This document shows, one piece after another, positions 8,506-14,631 of a DNA stretch of 37,759 nt (position 1 is the stretch's first letter; each line of letters opens with the position of its first letter). This DNA is from Clostridiales bacterium (lineage in GTDB: Bacteria > Bacillota_A > Clostridia > Oscillospirales > Oscillospiraceae), in the NCBI GenBank assembly GCA_019410105.1, contig DXTB01000009.1, forward strand, positions 1-37,759. Direction: 5' to 3'. Below the pieces are notes generated by a model. That model did no database searches and was not told where the DNA came from. It saw only the letters and a program-made list of their open reading frames with translations. A program made the position numbers and the translations under genes.

Positions 8506-8853
8506 TCACGCTCCCTTCCCGCGGGGACGGTTCTCCTCGCCCCAGATGCACATAGCGTCCAAAATGGGGATGAGGGACCGCCCCCGCTCCGAAAGGCTGT
8601 ACTCCACCTTGGGGGGAATCTGGGGATACTCCTCCCGCTGCACCAGGCCGTCCGCCTCCAGCTCCTTCAGGGAGAGGCTCAGCGTCTTGTGGGAGATGGT
8701 CCCCAGGCGCCGCTTCAGCTCGTTGTACCGCAGAACGCTGTACTCCGCCAGCCAGTAGAGAATAATCATCTTGTACTTACCGCTCACCAGGGACATGGTG
8801 TAGCCGAAGCCCGTCTCTTCAATCCCGGTGCCCGCTGTGATGCATGGCTCCAT
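8506..8853 (-). CDS. HxlR-family winged-helix transcriptional regulator
   Basis: 115 residues. The HxlR fold is shown by LVSGKYKMIILYWL, RYNELKRRLGTISHKTLSLSLKELEADGLVQR (recognition helix and wing) and VEYSLSERGRSLIPIL. Such proteins act as dimers and often sense quinones, electrophiles or redox stress through cysteines. This one has Cys4 near the N-terminus and Cys101 near the C-terminus. The gene diverges from a flavodoxin-like reductase gene and very likely represses it and itself from the shared 103-bp intergenic region. AAAGGAGAG lies 6 bases before the ATG. The downstream mnmE starts 5 bases after its stop. Confidence 0.9.
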   Translation of the reverse strand: MEPCITAGTGIEETGFGYTMSLVSGKYKMIILYWLAEYSVLRYNELKRRLGTISHKTLSLSLKELEADGLVQREEYPQIPPKVEYSLSERGRSLIPILDAMCIWGEENRPRGKGA

Positions 8854-8874
8854 TTTATGCTCTCCTTTTGGTTA

Positions 8875-8897
8875 GTATCTTACACCGATGTGCGTAC
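8875..8897. promoter_or_regulatory. Candidate HxlR operator
   Basis: An imperfect dyad with outer GTA/TAC and inner ACA/TGT half-sites (8875-8897) lies between the two divergent genes and abuts the -35 of the reductase promoter. The halves are offset by one base. The assignment rests on position and dyad shape only. Confidence 0.45.
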
Positions 8898-8926
8898 TTT
8901 ACAAACAGAGAATATCATAGGATACT
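8898..8926 (+). promoter_or_regulatory. Promoter of the flavodoxin-like reductase gene
   Basis: TTTACA (8898-8903), 17-base spacer, GATACT (8921-8926). It is directly adjacent to the candidate HxlR operator, so bound regulator would block the -35. Confidence 0.65.
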
Positions 8927-8956
8927 GGGGACATCAAGAAAAAAGGAGCGATTCTG

Positions 8957-9514
8957 ATGTCAAAGCAGATTCTGATTCTCAACGGCAGCCCCCGCATCCA
9001 CGGAAACACTGCGGCGCTGATCGACGCGTTTACTGCCGGAGCGGAGGCGGCGGGCCACACCATCACCCGGTTCGATCTGGCCGCTCTGGACATCCGCGGC
9101 TGCCGGGGCTGCCTAGGCGGCGGAAGGGATCCCCGGCACCCCTGTGTCCAGCGGGACGGCATGGACGCCGTGTATCCGGCCTACATGGCCGCGGATGTGG
9201 TGGTGCTGGCCTCGCCCATGTATTACTGGAGCATCTCCGGACAACTGAAATGCGCCTTTGACCGGCTGTTCGCGGTGGCGGAGCTGGGCCCCGATCTGGC
9301 AAATCCGGTCAAGGACGCGGTGCTTCTGATGGCGGCGGAAGGCGACACGGAGGAGAATTTCGCCCCGGTGCGGGCCTATTACAAGGCGCTGCTGGACTGC
9401 CTGGGCTGGAAGGATGCGGGCATTGTATACGCCGGCGGAAACATGGCCGCCGGGGATATCCAGGCCCATCCGGAGCAGCTGGAGGCCGCCCGGCAACTGG
9501 GCGCGGCGCTGTGA
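8957..9514 (+). CDS. Flavodoxin-like NAD(P)H-dependent FMN reductase
   Basis: 185 residues. It opens with the FMN phosphate-binding loop ILNGSPRIHGNT. A cysteine-containing segment follows (CRGCLGGG...HPCVQRDGM), typical of the NADPH-dependent FMN reductase/iron-sulfur flavoprotein subfamily. VVLASPMYYWSISGQLKCAFDR then completes the flavin site. Members reduce FMN, quinones or nitro compounds in the cytosol. Divergence from an HxlR regulator fits an inducible response to electrophilic or quinone stress, by analogy with YodB-type systems. AAAAAGGAG precedes the ATG by about 8 bases. No other gene shares its transcript in the window. Confidence 0.87.
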   Translation: MSKQILILNGSPRIHGNTAALIDAFTAGAEAAGHTITRFDLAALDIRGCRGCLGGGRDPRHPCVQRDGMDAVYPAYMAADVVVLASPMYYWSISGQLKCAFDRLFAVAELGPDLANPVKDAVLLMAAEGDTEENFAPVRAYYKALLDCLGWKDAGIVYAGGNMAAGDIQAHPEQLEAARQLGAAL

Positions 9515-9563
9515 CCGCCCCGCAGTTGTCCTGACGAGAACGAGGACGGGCGCTGGGGCCTCC

Positions 9564-9592
9564 TTGTGTTTTCGGGTACGCGGTGATATAAT
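9564..9592 (+). promoter_or_regulatory. Promoter of the SLH protein gene
   Basis: TTGTGT (9564-9569), 17-base spacer, TATAAT (9587-9592) with an extended -10 TG at 9584-9585. The transcript would carry a leader of about 110 bases before the ATG at 9708. Confidence 0.72.
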
Positions 9593-9707
9593 GCAGCCAT
9601 CAAAACCAAATGCCGTTGGAAATCATGATGCCGCCCGCCGGTTCTGCTTTCACGACTGACAGCCGCGCCGAACGAGCCGCAAAGATACAGAAAAGGAGGA
9701 ATACAGC

Positions 9708-10352
9708 ATGAAAGCGCACGTTTTTGCGCTCTGTCTGTCGCTGTCCCTGTGCCTGGGGTTGCCCCTGCCCGCGTTGGCCTTTGCCAGCCCCTTCACTGAT
9801 GTGCAGGAGACCTCCCCCTACTATGATGCCATTCTGTGGGCCGCAGAAACCGGCGTCACCAACGGCACCTCAGCGTCCACCTTCTCCCCCGATGCGCCCT
9901 GTACCCGGGCCCAGCTGGCCGTGTTCCTATGGCGGGCGGCCGGCGAGCCGAAACCCGCGCTGGCAGAACAGCAGTTCATGGATGTGACGGATCCCAGCGC
10001 CTACTACTACGGAGCCGTCCAGTGGGCTGCAGAGAAGGATATGTGGGGATTCGGGACTTTTGCGCCCCATGCGGTGTGTACCCGGCTGGACGCGGTATTC
10101 TTCCTGTGGCGCGCCGCCGGCAGCCCGGATATGGAGGGAGAATTTCCCTTTGCCGACGTCCCCTTCGGGGACGGAGACGGACACGGACAGCCCCTCTACC
10201 GGTATGCTGACCAGGCGGTGTTGTGGGCGGTGGAGAACGGCGTCGCCAGCGGCACCACGGAGACCACATTCTCCCCGGACACTCCCTGTACCCGGGGTCA
10301 GATCGCCACATTCCTGTATCGGGCCGCTCAGGCAGAGACTTCCGCGAAGTAG
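9708..10352 (+). CDS. Exported S-layer homology (SLH) repeat protein
   Basis: 214 residues. A signal peptide (about 1-24, ending ALA) is followed by three SLH repeats and almost nothing else. Repeat 1 is FTDV...YYDAILWAAETGVTNG...FSPDAPCTRAQLAVFLWRAAG. Repeat 2 starts FMDVTDPSAYYYGAVQWAAEKDM and is diverged at its loop (GFGTFAPHAVCTRLDAVFFLWRAAG). Repeat 3 starts FADV and ends FSPDTPCTRGQIATFLYRAA. SLH domains normally bind pyruvylated secondary cell-wall polymer and anchor a partner domain; here no cargo domain exists. The protein may coat or occupy wall polymer, or act with another protein. AAAAGGAGG precedes the ATG. It is a single-gene unit with its own promoter and terminator. Confidence 0.9.
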   Translation: MKAHVFALCLSLSLCLGLPLPALAFASPFTDVQETSPYYDAILWAAETGVTNGTSASTFSPDAPCTRAQLAVFLWRAAGEPKPALAEQQFMDVTDPSAYYYGAVQWAAEKDMWGFGTFAPHAVCTRLDAVFFLWRAAGSPDMEGEFPFADVPFGDGDGHGQPLYRYADQAVLWAVENGVASGTTETTFSPDTPCTRGQIATFLYRAAQAETSAK

Positions 10353-10373
10353 GGAACGATGAACTGCAGGCAA

Positions 10374-10409
10374 CGAAAAAAAGGCGGCGGCTGCCAGAGG
10401 CAGCCGCCG
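10374..10409. terminator. Bidirectional terminator between the SLH gene and pnp
   Basis: Perfect 11-bp GC-rich stem (10385-10395 with 10399-10409, loop AGA). On the minus strand it ends in a seven-T run, a strong terminator for pnp. On the plus strand TCTTTCG follows, a weaker stop for the SLH gene. Confidence 0.85.
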
Positions 10410-10420
10410 TCTTTCGTCAA

Positions 10421-10453
10421 AAGCGTCCGGGTATACGATGCGCCCGGACGCTT
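10421..10453 (-). terminator. Second hairpin past pnp
   Basis: Perfect 11-bp inverted repeat, AAGCGTCCGGG with CCCGGACGCTT, with an 11-base loop, followed on the minus strand by TTTTGACG. It precedes the stronger 10385-10409 hairpin, giving a tandem arrangement after pnp. It may also protect the mRNA 3' end. Confidence 0.6.
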
Positions 10454-10489
10454 CCAGTTGACAGGGAATGGAACAGGATGGAGACCTCG

Positions 10490-12640
10490 TTATTTGATCC
10501 GCTCGCCGGCGGCTTCCTTGGCCTTGATCTCCTTCACAGCATCCTTGTGAGAGAGGTTGACACGGCCCTTCTCGTCAATGTCGGTGACCTTCACCCACAT
10601 CATGTCGCCCACCTTGCAGGCGTCCTCCACCTTCTCGATCCGGTGGTCCGCCAGCTTGGAGATGTGGACCAGTCCGTCCTTGCCGGGGGCCAGCTCCACG
10701 AAGGCGCCGAAGGTCATCAGCCGCACCACGCGGCCGTAGTACAGCGCGCCCACCTCCGGGACGAACACAATGTCGTCAATGCACTTCTTGGCGGCGTCGC
10801 AGCTGGCGGCGTCCACGCCGGCGATGAAGATGGAGCCGTCGTCGTTGATGTCGATCTTGGCGCCGGTGTCGGCCACGATCTTCTGGATGACCTTGCCGCC
10901 GGAGCCGATGACCTCCCGGATCTTGGAGGGGTCGATGTGCATGGTCAGCATCTTGGGCGCGTACTTGCTGACCTCCTTGCGGGGCTCGGAGATGGCGGGC
11001 AGCATGATCTGATCCAGGATCTCGCACCGGGCGTCATAGGTGATGTCCAGGGCCTCCTTGATGATCTCCATGGTGAGGCCGTCGTTCTTCAGGTCCATCT
11101 GGATGGCGGTGATGCCCTTCTTGGTACCGCCCACCTTGAAGTCCATCTCGCCGTGGAAATCCTCCACGCCCTGGATGTCGATGAAGGTGGTGAAGGAGCC
11201 GTCGTCGTCCTGGATCAGGCCGCAGGAGATGCCGGCCACAGGGGCCTTGATGGGCACGCCGGCGTCCATCAGGGCCAGGGTGGAGCCGCAGATGGAGCCC
11301 TGGGAGGTGGAGCCGTTGGAGCTCAACACCTCAGACACCACGCGGATGGCGTAGGGGAACTCCTCCACAGAGGGGAGCACGGGCACCAGAGCCCGCTCCG
11401 CCAGGGCGCCGTGGCCGATCTCCCGGCGGCCGGGGGAACGGGCGGGCTTGGCCTCGCCCACGGAGTAGCCGGGGAAGTTGTAGTGGTGCATATACCGCTT
11501 CTCCGTCTCCTCCCAGATGGTGTCCAGCTTCTGGTTGGCGGAGAGGGTGTCCAGGGTGCAGACGGAAAGCACCTGGGTCTGGCCGCGGGTGAAGAGGCCG
11601 GAGCCGTGGGTCCGGGGCAGCACGCCCACCTCGGCGGCCAGGGGCCGGATCTCGTTCTTCTGGCGGCCGTCCACGCGGTGGCCCTCCAGAAGCCACTGCT
11701 TGACGATCTTCTTCTGGAACTTGTAGGTGAACTCCTCCAGGTACTGGTCCATATCCGGATATTCCTCCAGATACTTCTCGTGCCACTTCTCGATCATGGC
11801 GTTCCAGCGGGCCTCCCGGATGTTCTTGTCGTCGGTGTCCATGGCGGCCTTGGCCTCGTCCATGAAGTCCGCCACGATCTTGTCGAACAGCTCCTGGTTG
11901 AAATCCGCGTGAGGATACTCAAACTTGGGCTTGCCCACCTCGGAGACCATCTGATCGATCAGGGCGATGATCTTCTGATTCTCCTCATGGGCCATCTTGA
12001 TGGCCTCGAACATCTTGTCGTTGGGGACCTCGTTGGCGCCGGCCTCGATCATGACCACCTTTTTGCGGGTGGAGACCACGGTGACGTCCAGGTCGCTGAC
12101 CTTGCGCTGCTCGCTGTCGGGGTTGAACACCAGCTTGCCGTCCACAAGGCCCACCTTCAGGGCGCCCACGGGGCCGTTCCAGGGGATGTCGGAGATGGCC
12201 AGGGCGGCGGAGGTGCCGATCAGGGCGGCGATCTCCGGCGTGCAGTCGTGGTCCACGCTCATGACCGTGCACATGACGGACACGTCATTGCGGAAGTCGG
12301 AGGGGAACAGGGGCCGGATGGGCCGGTCGATGACACGGCTGGTTAGGATGCCCTTCTCGCCGGGGCGGCCCTCCCGCCGGTTGAAGGAACCGGGGATGCG
12401 GCCCACGGAGTACAGCTTCTCCTCAAAATCTACGCTCAGGGGGAAGAAGTCGATGCCGTCCCGGGGGCGGGGCGCCGCAGTGACGCAGCAGAGCACCCGG
12501 GTGTCGCCGTAGCCCACCATGACGGCGGCGTTGGCCAGCTCCGCCAGCTTGCCCACCTCCATGGTCAGGGGGCGGCCCGCCAGCTCCATCTCGTACTTGT
12601 GGTAGTTGGGGAATTGTCTCTTGGTGATAATGGTTGACAT
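10490..12640 (-). CDS. pnp: Polyribonucleotide nucleotidyltransferase (PNPase)
   Basis: 716 residues, full length. Two RNase PH-like halves are present: the first contains GDTRVLCCVTAAPRPRDGIDFFPL and FNRREGRPGEKGILTSRVIDRP, and the second RTHGSGLFTRGQTQVLSV and SNGSTSQGSICGSTLALMDAG. They are joined by a helical linker and followed by a KH domain (REVIGSGGKVIQKI) and an S1 domain (YYGRVVRLMTFGAFVELAPGKDGLVHISKL). PNPase degrades RNA 3' to 5' using phosphate and acts in the cytosolic degradosome. The ATG at 12640 (MSTIITKR) has AAGGAG seven bases upstream; a longer frame to 12727 would cover the leader hairpin and is rejected. It lies downstream of rpsO, the conserved bacterial order. Confidence 0.97.
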   Translation of the reverse strand: MSTIITKRQFPNYHKYEMELAGRPLTMEVGKLAELANAAVMVGYGDTRVLCCVTAAPRPRDGIDFFPLSVDFEEKLYSVGRIPGSFNRREGRPGEKGILTSRVIDRPIRPLFPSDFRNDVSVMCTVMSVDHDCTPEIAALIGTSAALAISDIPWNGPVGALKVGLVDGKLVFNPDSEQRKVSDLDVTVVSTRKKVVMIEAGANEVPNDKMFEAIKMAHEENQKIIALIDQMVSEVGKPKFEYPHADFNQELFDKIVADFMDEAKAAMDTDDKNIREARWNAMIEKWHEKYLEEYPDMDQYLEEFTYKFQKKIVKQWLLEGHRVDGRQKNEIRPLAAEVGVLPRTHGSGLFTRGQTQVLSVCTLDTLSANQKLDTIWEETEKRYMHHYNFPGYSVGEAKPARSPGRREIGHGALAERALVPVLPSVEEFPYAIRVVSEVLSSNGSTSQGSICGSTLALMDAGVPIKAPVAGISCGLIQDDDGSFTTFIDIQGVEDFHGEMDFKVGGTKKGITAIQMDLKNDGLTMEIIKEALDITYDARCEILDQIMLPAISEPRKEVSKYAPKMLTMHIDPSKIREVIGSGGKVIQKIVADTGAKIDINDDGSIFIAGVDAASCDAAKKCIDDIVFVPEVGALYYGRVVRLMTFGAFVELAPGKDGLVHISKLADHRIEKVEDACKVGDMMWVKVTDIDEKGRVNLSHKDAVKEIKAKEAAGERIK

Positions 12641-12683
12641 GTCTGGTCTCCTTTTTCGTATGATCTCCGCGGGAGCCAAACCA

Positions 12684-12735
12684 TTTAGCACTTGAAGCAA
12701 CGGCCGGATCCCCGGTCCCTCCTTCAACTGCTAAA
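12684..12735 (-). promoter_or_regulatory. Long stem-loop in the pnp 5' leader
   Basis: Arms 12684-12697 and 12722-12735 pair over 14 positions with one mismatch (minus strand TTTAGCAGTTGAAG with CTTCAAGTGCTAAA). A 24-base loop contains a smaller CCGG/CCGG pairing. The structure ends 44 bases before the pnp ATG and has no U-run, so it is not a terminator. An RNase III-type processing or autoregulatory element is possible. Confidence 0.6.
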
Positions 12736-12773
12736 AGATCGGCCTGCCCGCGGGCGTTGAAAGAATGCGGGAA

Positions 12774-12804
12774 GAGGGTGGTGCGGCAAAGGCGCACCAC
12801 CCTC
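12774..12804 (-). terminator. Hairpin after rpsO (terminator or attenuator)
   Basis: Perfect 12-bp stem (12774-12785 with 12793-12804, 7-base loop) 10 bases past the rpsO stop, followed on the minus strand by TTCCCGC rather than a U-tract. Some read-through into pnp is likely, as no strong separate pnp promoter was found. Confidence 0.6.
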
Positions 12805-12813
12805 CACATTGAC

Positions 12814-13080
12814 TCACTTCCGGATGCCCAGCTTGGCGATGAGGGCACGATAGCGCTCGATGTCCTTCTTCTGGAGGTAGTCCAGCAGACGGCGGCGCTT
12901 GCCGACCATCTGCAGCAGGCCGCGGTTGGAATGCTTGTCCTGGGGGTTGTTCCGCATGTGCTCGGTCAGCACGTTGATCCGCTCGGTGAGGATGGCCACC
13001 TGGACCTCGGGAGAGCCGGTGTCCCCCTCGTGGGTGCGGTTGGCGTCGATGATCGCGGTCTTCTGTTCTTTGCGCAGCAT
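12814..13080 (-). CDS. rpsO: 30S ribosomal protein S15
   Basis: 88 residues from the ATG at 13080 ([10 protein letters not shown]); an upstream in-frame codon would add four residues but lacks a site. Family hallmarks are [51 protein letters not shown] and the C-terminal [14 protein letters not shown]15 binds 16S rRNA helices 20-22 and nucleates assembly of the platform of the small subunit. AAAGGTGG precedes the start by 8 bases. It has its own promoter and a leader of roughly 97 bases, where S15 autoregulation could act, and it sits directly before pnp. Confidence 0.97.
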   Translation of the reverse strand: MLRKEQKTAIIDANRTHEGDTGSPEVQVAILTERINVLTEHMRNNPQDKHSNRGLLQMVGKRRRLLDYLQKKDIERYRALIAKLGIRK

Positions 13081-13183
13081 GAAAATTTCCACCTTTCTTC
13101 ATATATACCCGCAGAGCTGCGCCCCGGGATCGGTGAAAGTCCACGGAGCGAAGGGCTGGGGCCGCACATACACGTGCTGTTGC

Positions 13184-13212
13184 ATGATACCACAGAAATT
13201 CCCAGTTGTAAA
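13184..13212 (-). promoter_or_regulatory. Promoter of rpsO (and pnp)
   Basis: Minus strand TTTACA (13207-13212), 17-base spacer, TATCAT (13184-13189). Expected start point near 13177. Confidence 0.72.
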
Positions 13213-13276
13213 GATAAAAATGTGGAGTTTTCCCCGGATCGGCGGAAAATTCCCCGTTTTTGTCCCCCGAATGGGC

Positions 13277-13304
13277 TTGACAAACCGCTTCTTCTCATGA
13301 TAAT
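13277..13304 (+). promoter_or_regulatory. Promoter of the GntR-ABC-amidase operon
   Basis: TTGACA (13277-13282), 16-base spacer, GATAAT (13299-13304). The palindromic operator begins two bases after the -10 box. Confidence 0.75.
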
Positions 13305-13305
13305 C

Positions 13306-13325
13306 TAACCGTACTAATACGGTTA
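13306..13325. promoter_or_regulatory. GntR operator (autoregulatory)
   Basis: TAACCGTACTAATACGGTTA has perfect 8-bp arms around a 4-base centre. It covers the expected transcription start of the operon, so bound YtrA-type GntR protein would repress its own operon. Confidence 0.7.
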
Positions 13326-13375
13326 ATACAGTTGCAGGGGCTGCACCGCGGCCCCGCGGAAGGGAAGGTGAGCGG

Positions 13376-13738
13376 ATGATCAGCCTGAATTATCGGGACT
13401 CCCGGCCCATTTACGAGCAGATCCGGGACGGACTGCGGAAGCTGATCGTCACCGGTGCGCTGAGCGCGGACGAAAAGCTGCCCTCAGTGCGGGCGCTGGC
13501 CGCCCAGCTGGCCATCAATCCCAATACCATCCAGCGAGCTTATAACGAGCTGGAGGGCGAGGGATACATCTACTCGGTCCCCGGCAAGGGAAGCTTCGCC
13601 GCCGCGAACGCGGCGGCGGACTCCGCCCGGCGGGCGGAGCTGCTGACCCAGGTGCGGGAGCTCCTCTCCGAGCTGCGGTATCTAGGGGTAAGCCAGCAGG
13701 AGCTGCTGAATCTGGTGAAGGAGGCGAGTCCGTCATGA
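13376..13738 (+). CDS. GntR-family (YtrA-type) transcriptional regulator
   Basis: 120 residues. The N-terminal winged helix-turn-helix has PIYEQIRDGLRKLIVTGAL, LPSVRALAAQLAINPNTIQRAYNELEGEGYIYSVPGKGSFAA. It is followed only by a short helical C-terminal segment (about 80-120), the size and form of the YtrA subfamily that controls neighbouring ABC transporters. GGAAGGTGAG precedes the ATG. Its stop codon overlaps the ATPase start (ATGA at 13735), so the two are translationally coupled. The inducer is probably an envelope stress signal, by analogy with ytr operons induced by wall-active antibiotics; that is inference. Confidence 0.92.
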   Translation: MISLNYRDSRPIYEQIRDGLRKLIVTGALSADEKLPSVRALAAQLAINPNTIQRAYNELEGEGYIYSVPGKGSFAAANAAADSARRAELLTQVRELLSELRYLGVSQQELLNLVKEASPS

Positions 13739-14631
13739 TCGAAGTGAATGGCCTGGTGAAGCGGTTCGACGGCTTCGCAGCCCTGGACGGCGCCGCGCTG
13801 TCGGTGCCGGCGGGCAGCGTCTACGGCCTGGTGGGTCCCAACGGCGCCGGTAAGTCCACCCTGATCCGCCACCTGACGGGCATCTTCCGCCAGGACGCGG
13901 GCACGGTGCGCATCGGCGGCGAGGATGTGTGGGAGAACGCCGCCCTGAAGGCGCGGATCGCCGCCATCCCTGACGACTGGTACTACTTCCTTCAGTCCTC
14001 CATTCGGGATATGATGCGCTTTTACCGCGGATTTTATCCCGCTTTTTCCATGGAGCGGTATGAAAAGCTGAAGGAGGTCTTTCAGCTGGATGAAAAACGG
14101 CCTATCCGCCGCCTCAGCAAGGGTATGCAGAAGCAGGCGGCCTTCTGGCTGGCCCTGTGCTGCATGCCGGACTACCTGATCCTGGATGAGCCGGTGGACG
14201 GTCTGGACCCGGTGATGCGCCGGCAGGTGTGGTCTCTGGTGCTGGCGGATGTGGCCCAGCGAGGCACCACGGTGCTGGTTTCTTCCCACAACCTGCGGGA
14301 GCTGGAGGACGTCTGCGACCACGTGGGCATCATGGACCACGGCCGCGTGCTGCTGGAGCGGTCCCTGGCCCAGCTGCAGGACAACATGGTAAAGCTGCAG
14401 GTGGTGTTCCCCGACGGGATGACGGAGGTGCCGTCGGACCTGCCGGTGCTCCACGCCAGCCAAATCGGCCGCATCCATACCTTCATCATGCGGATGAGCG
14501 CCCAGGAGGCAGAGGACCGTCTGGCGGCGTACAGTCCCCTGCTGGTGGACGCAGTGCCCCTGACCCTGGAGGAGATCTTTATTTATGAGCTGGGAGGTGC
14601 GGACTATGCAGTCAAAGACATCGTACTTTAA
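13735..14631 (+). CDS. ABC transporter ATP-binding protein
   Basis: 298 residues. Walker A GPNGAGKST (34-42), signature LSKGMQKQA (127-135), Walker B YLILDEP (147-153) with D-loop GLDP, and a switch histidine in VSSHNLRELEDVCDH. The extra C-terminal domain (about 215-298) is typical of ATPases paired with ABC-2-like permeases. It energises the permease encoded by the next gene, which starts 26 bases before this stop. AAGGAGG lies ahead of the ATG. Placement behind a YtrA-type regulator suggests an exporter or envelope-maintenance complex. Confidence 0.92.
   Translation: MIEVNGLVKRFDGFAALDGAALSVPAGSVYGLVGPNGAGKSTLIRHLTGIFRQDAGTVRIGGEDVWENAALKARIAAIPDDWYYFLQSSIRDMMRFYRGFYPAFSMERYEKLKEVFQLDEKRPIRRLSKGMQKQAAFWLALCCMPDYLILDEPVDGLDPVMRRQVWSLVLADVAQRGTTVLVSSHNLRELEDVCDHVGIMDHGRVLLERSLAQLQDNMVKLQVVFPDGMTEVPSDLPVLHASQIGRIHTFIMRMSAQEAEDRLAAYSPLLVDAVPLTLEEIFIYELGGADYAVKDIVL

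Noticed and set aside
10223..12346. A 707-codon plus-strand frame opposite pnp
   Set aside because: Shadow of the pnp coding sequence, with repetitive Asp/His/Gly/Val composition and no plausible ribosome site.
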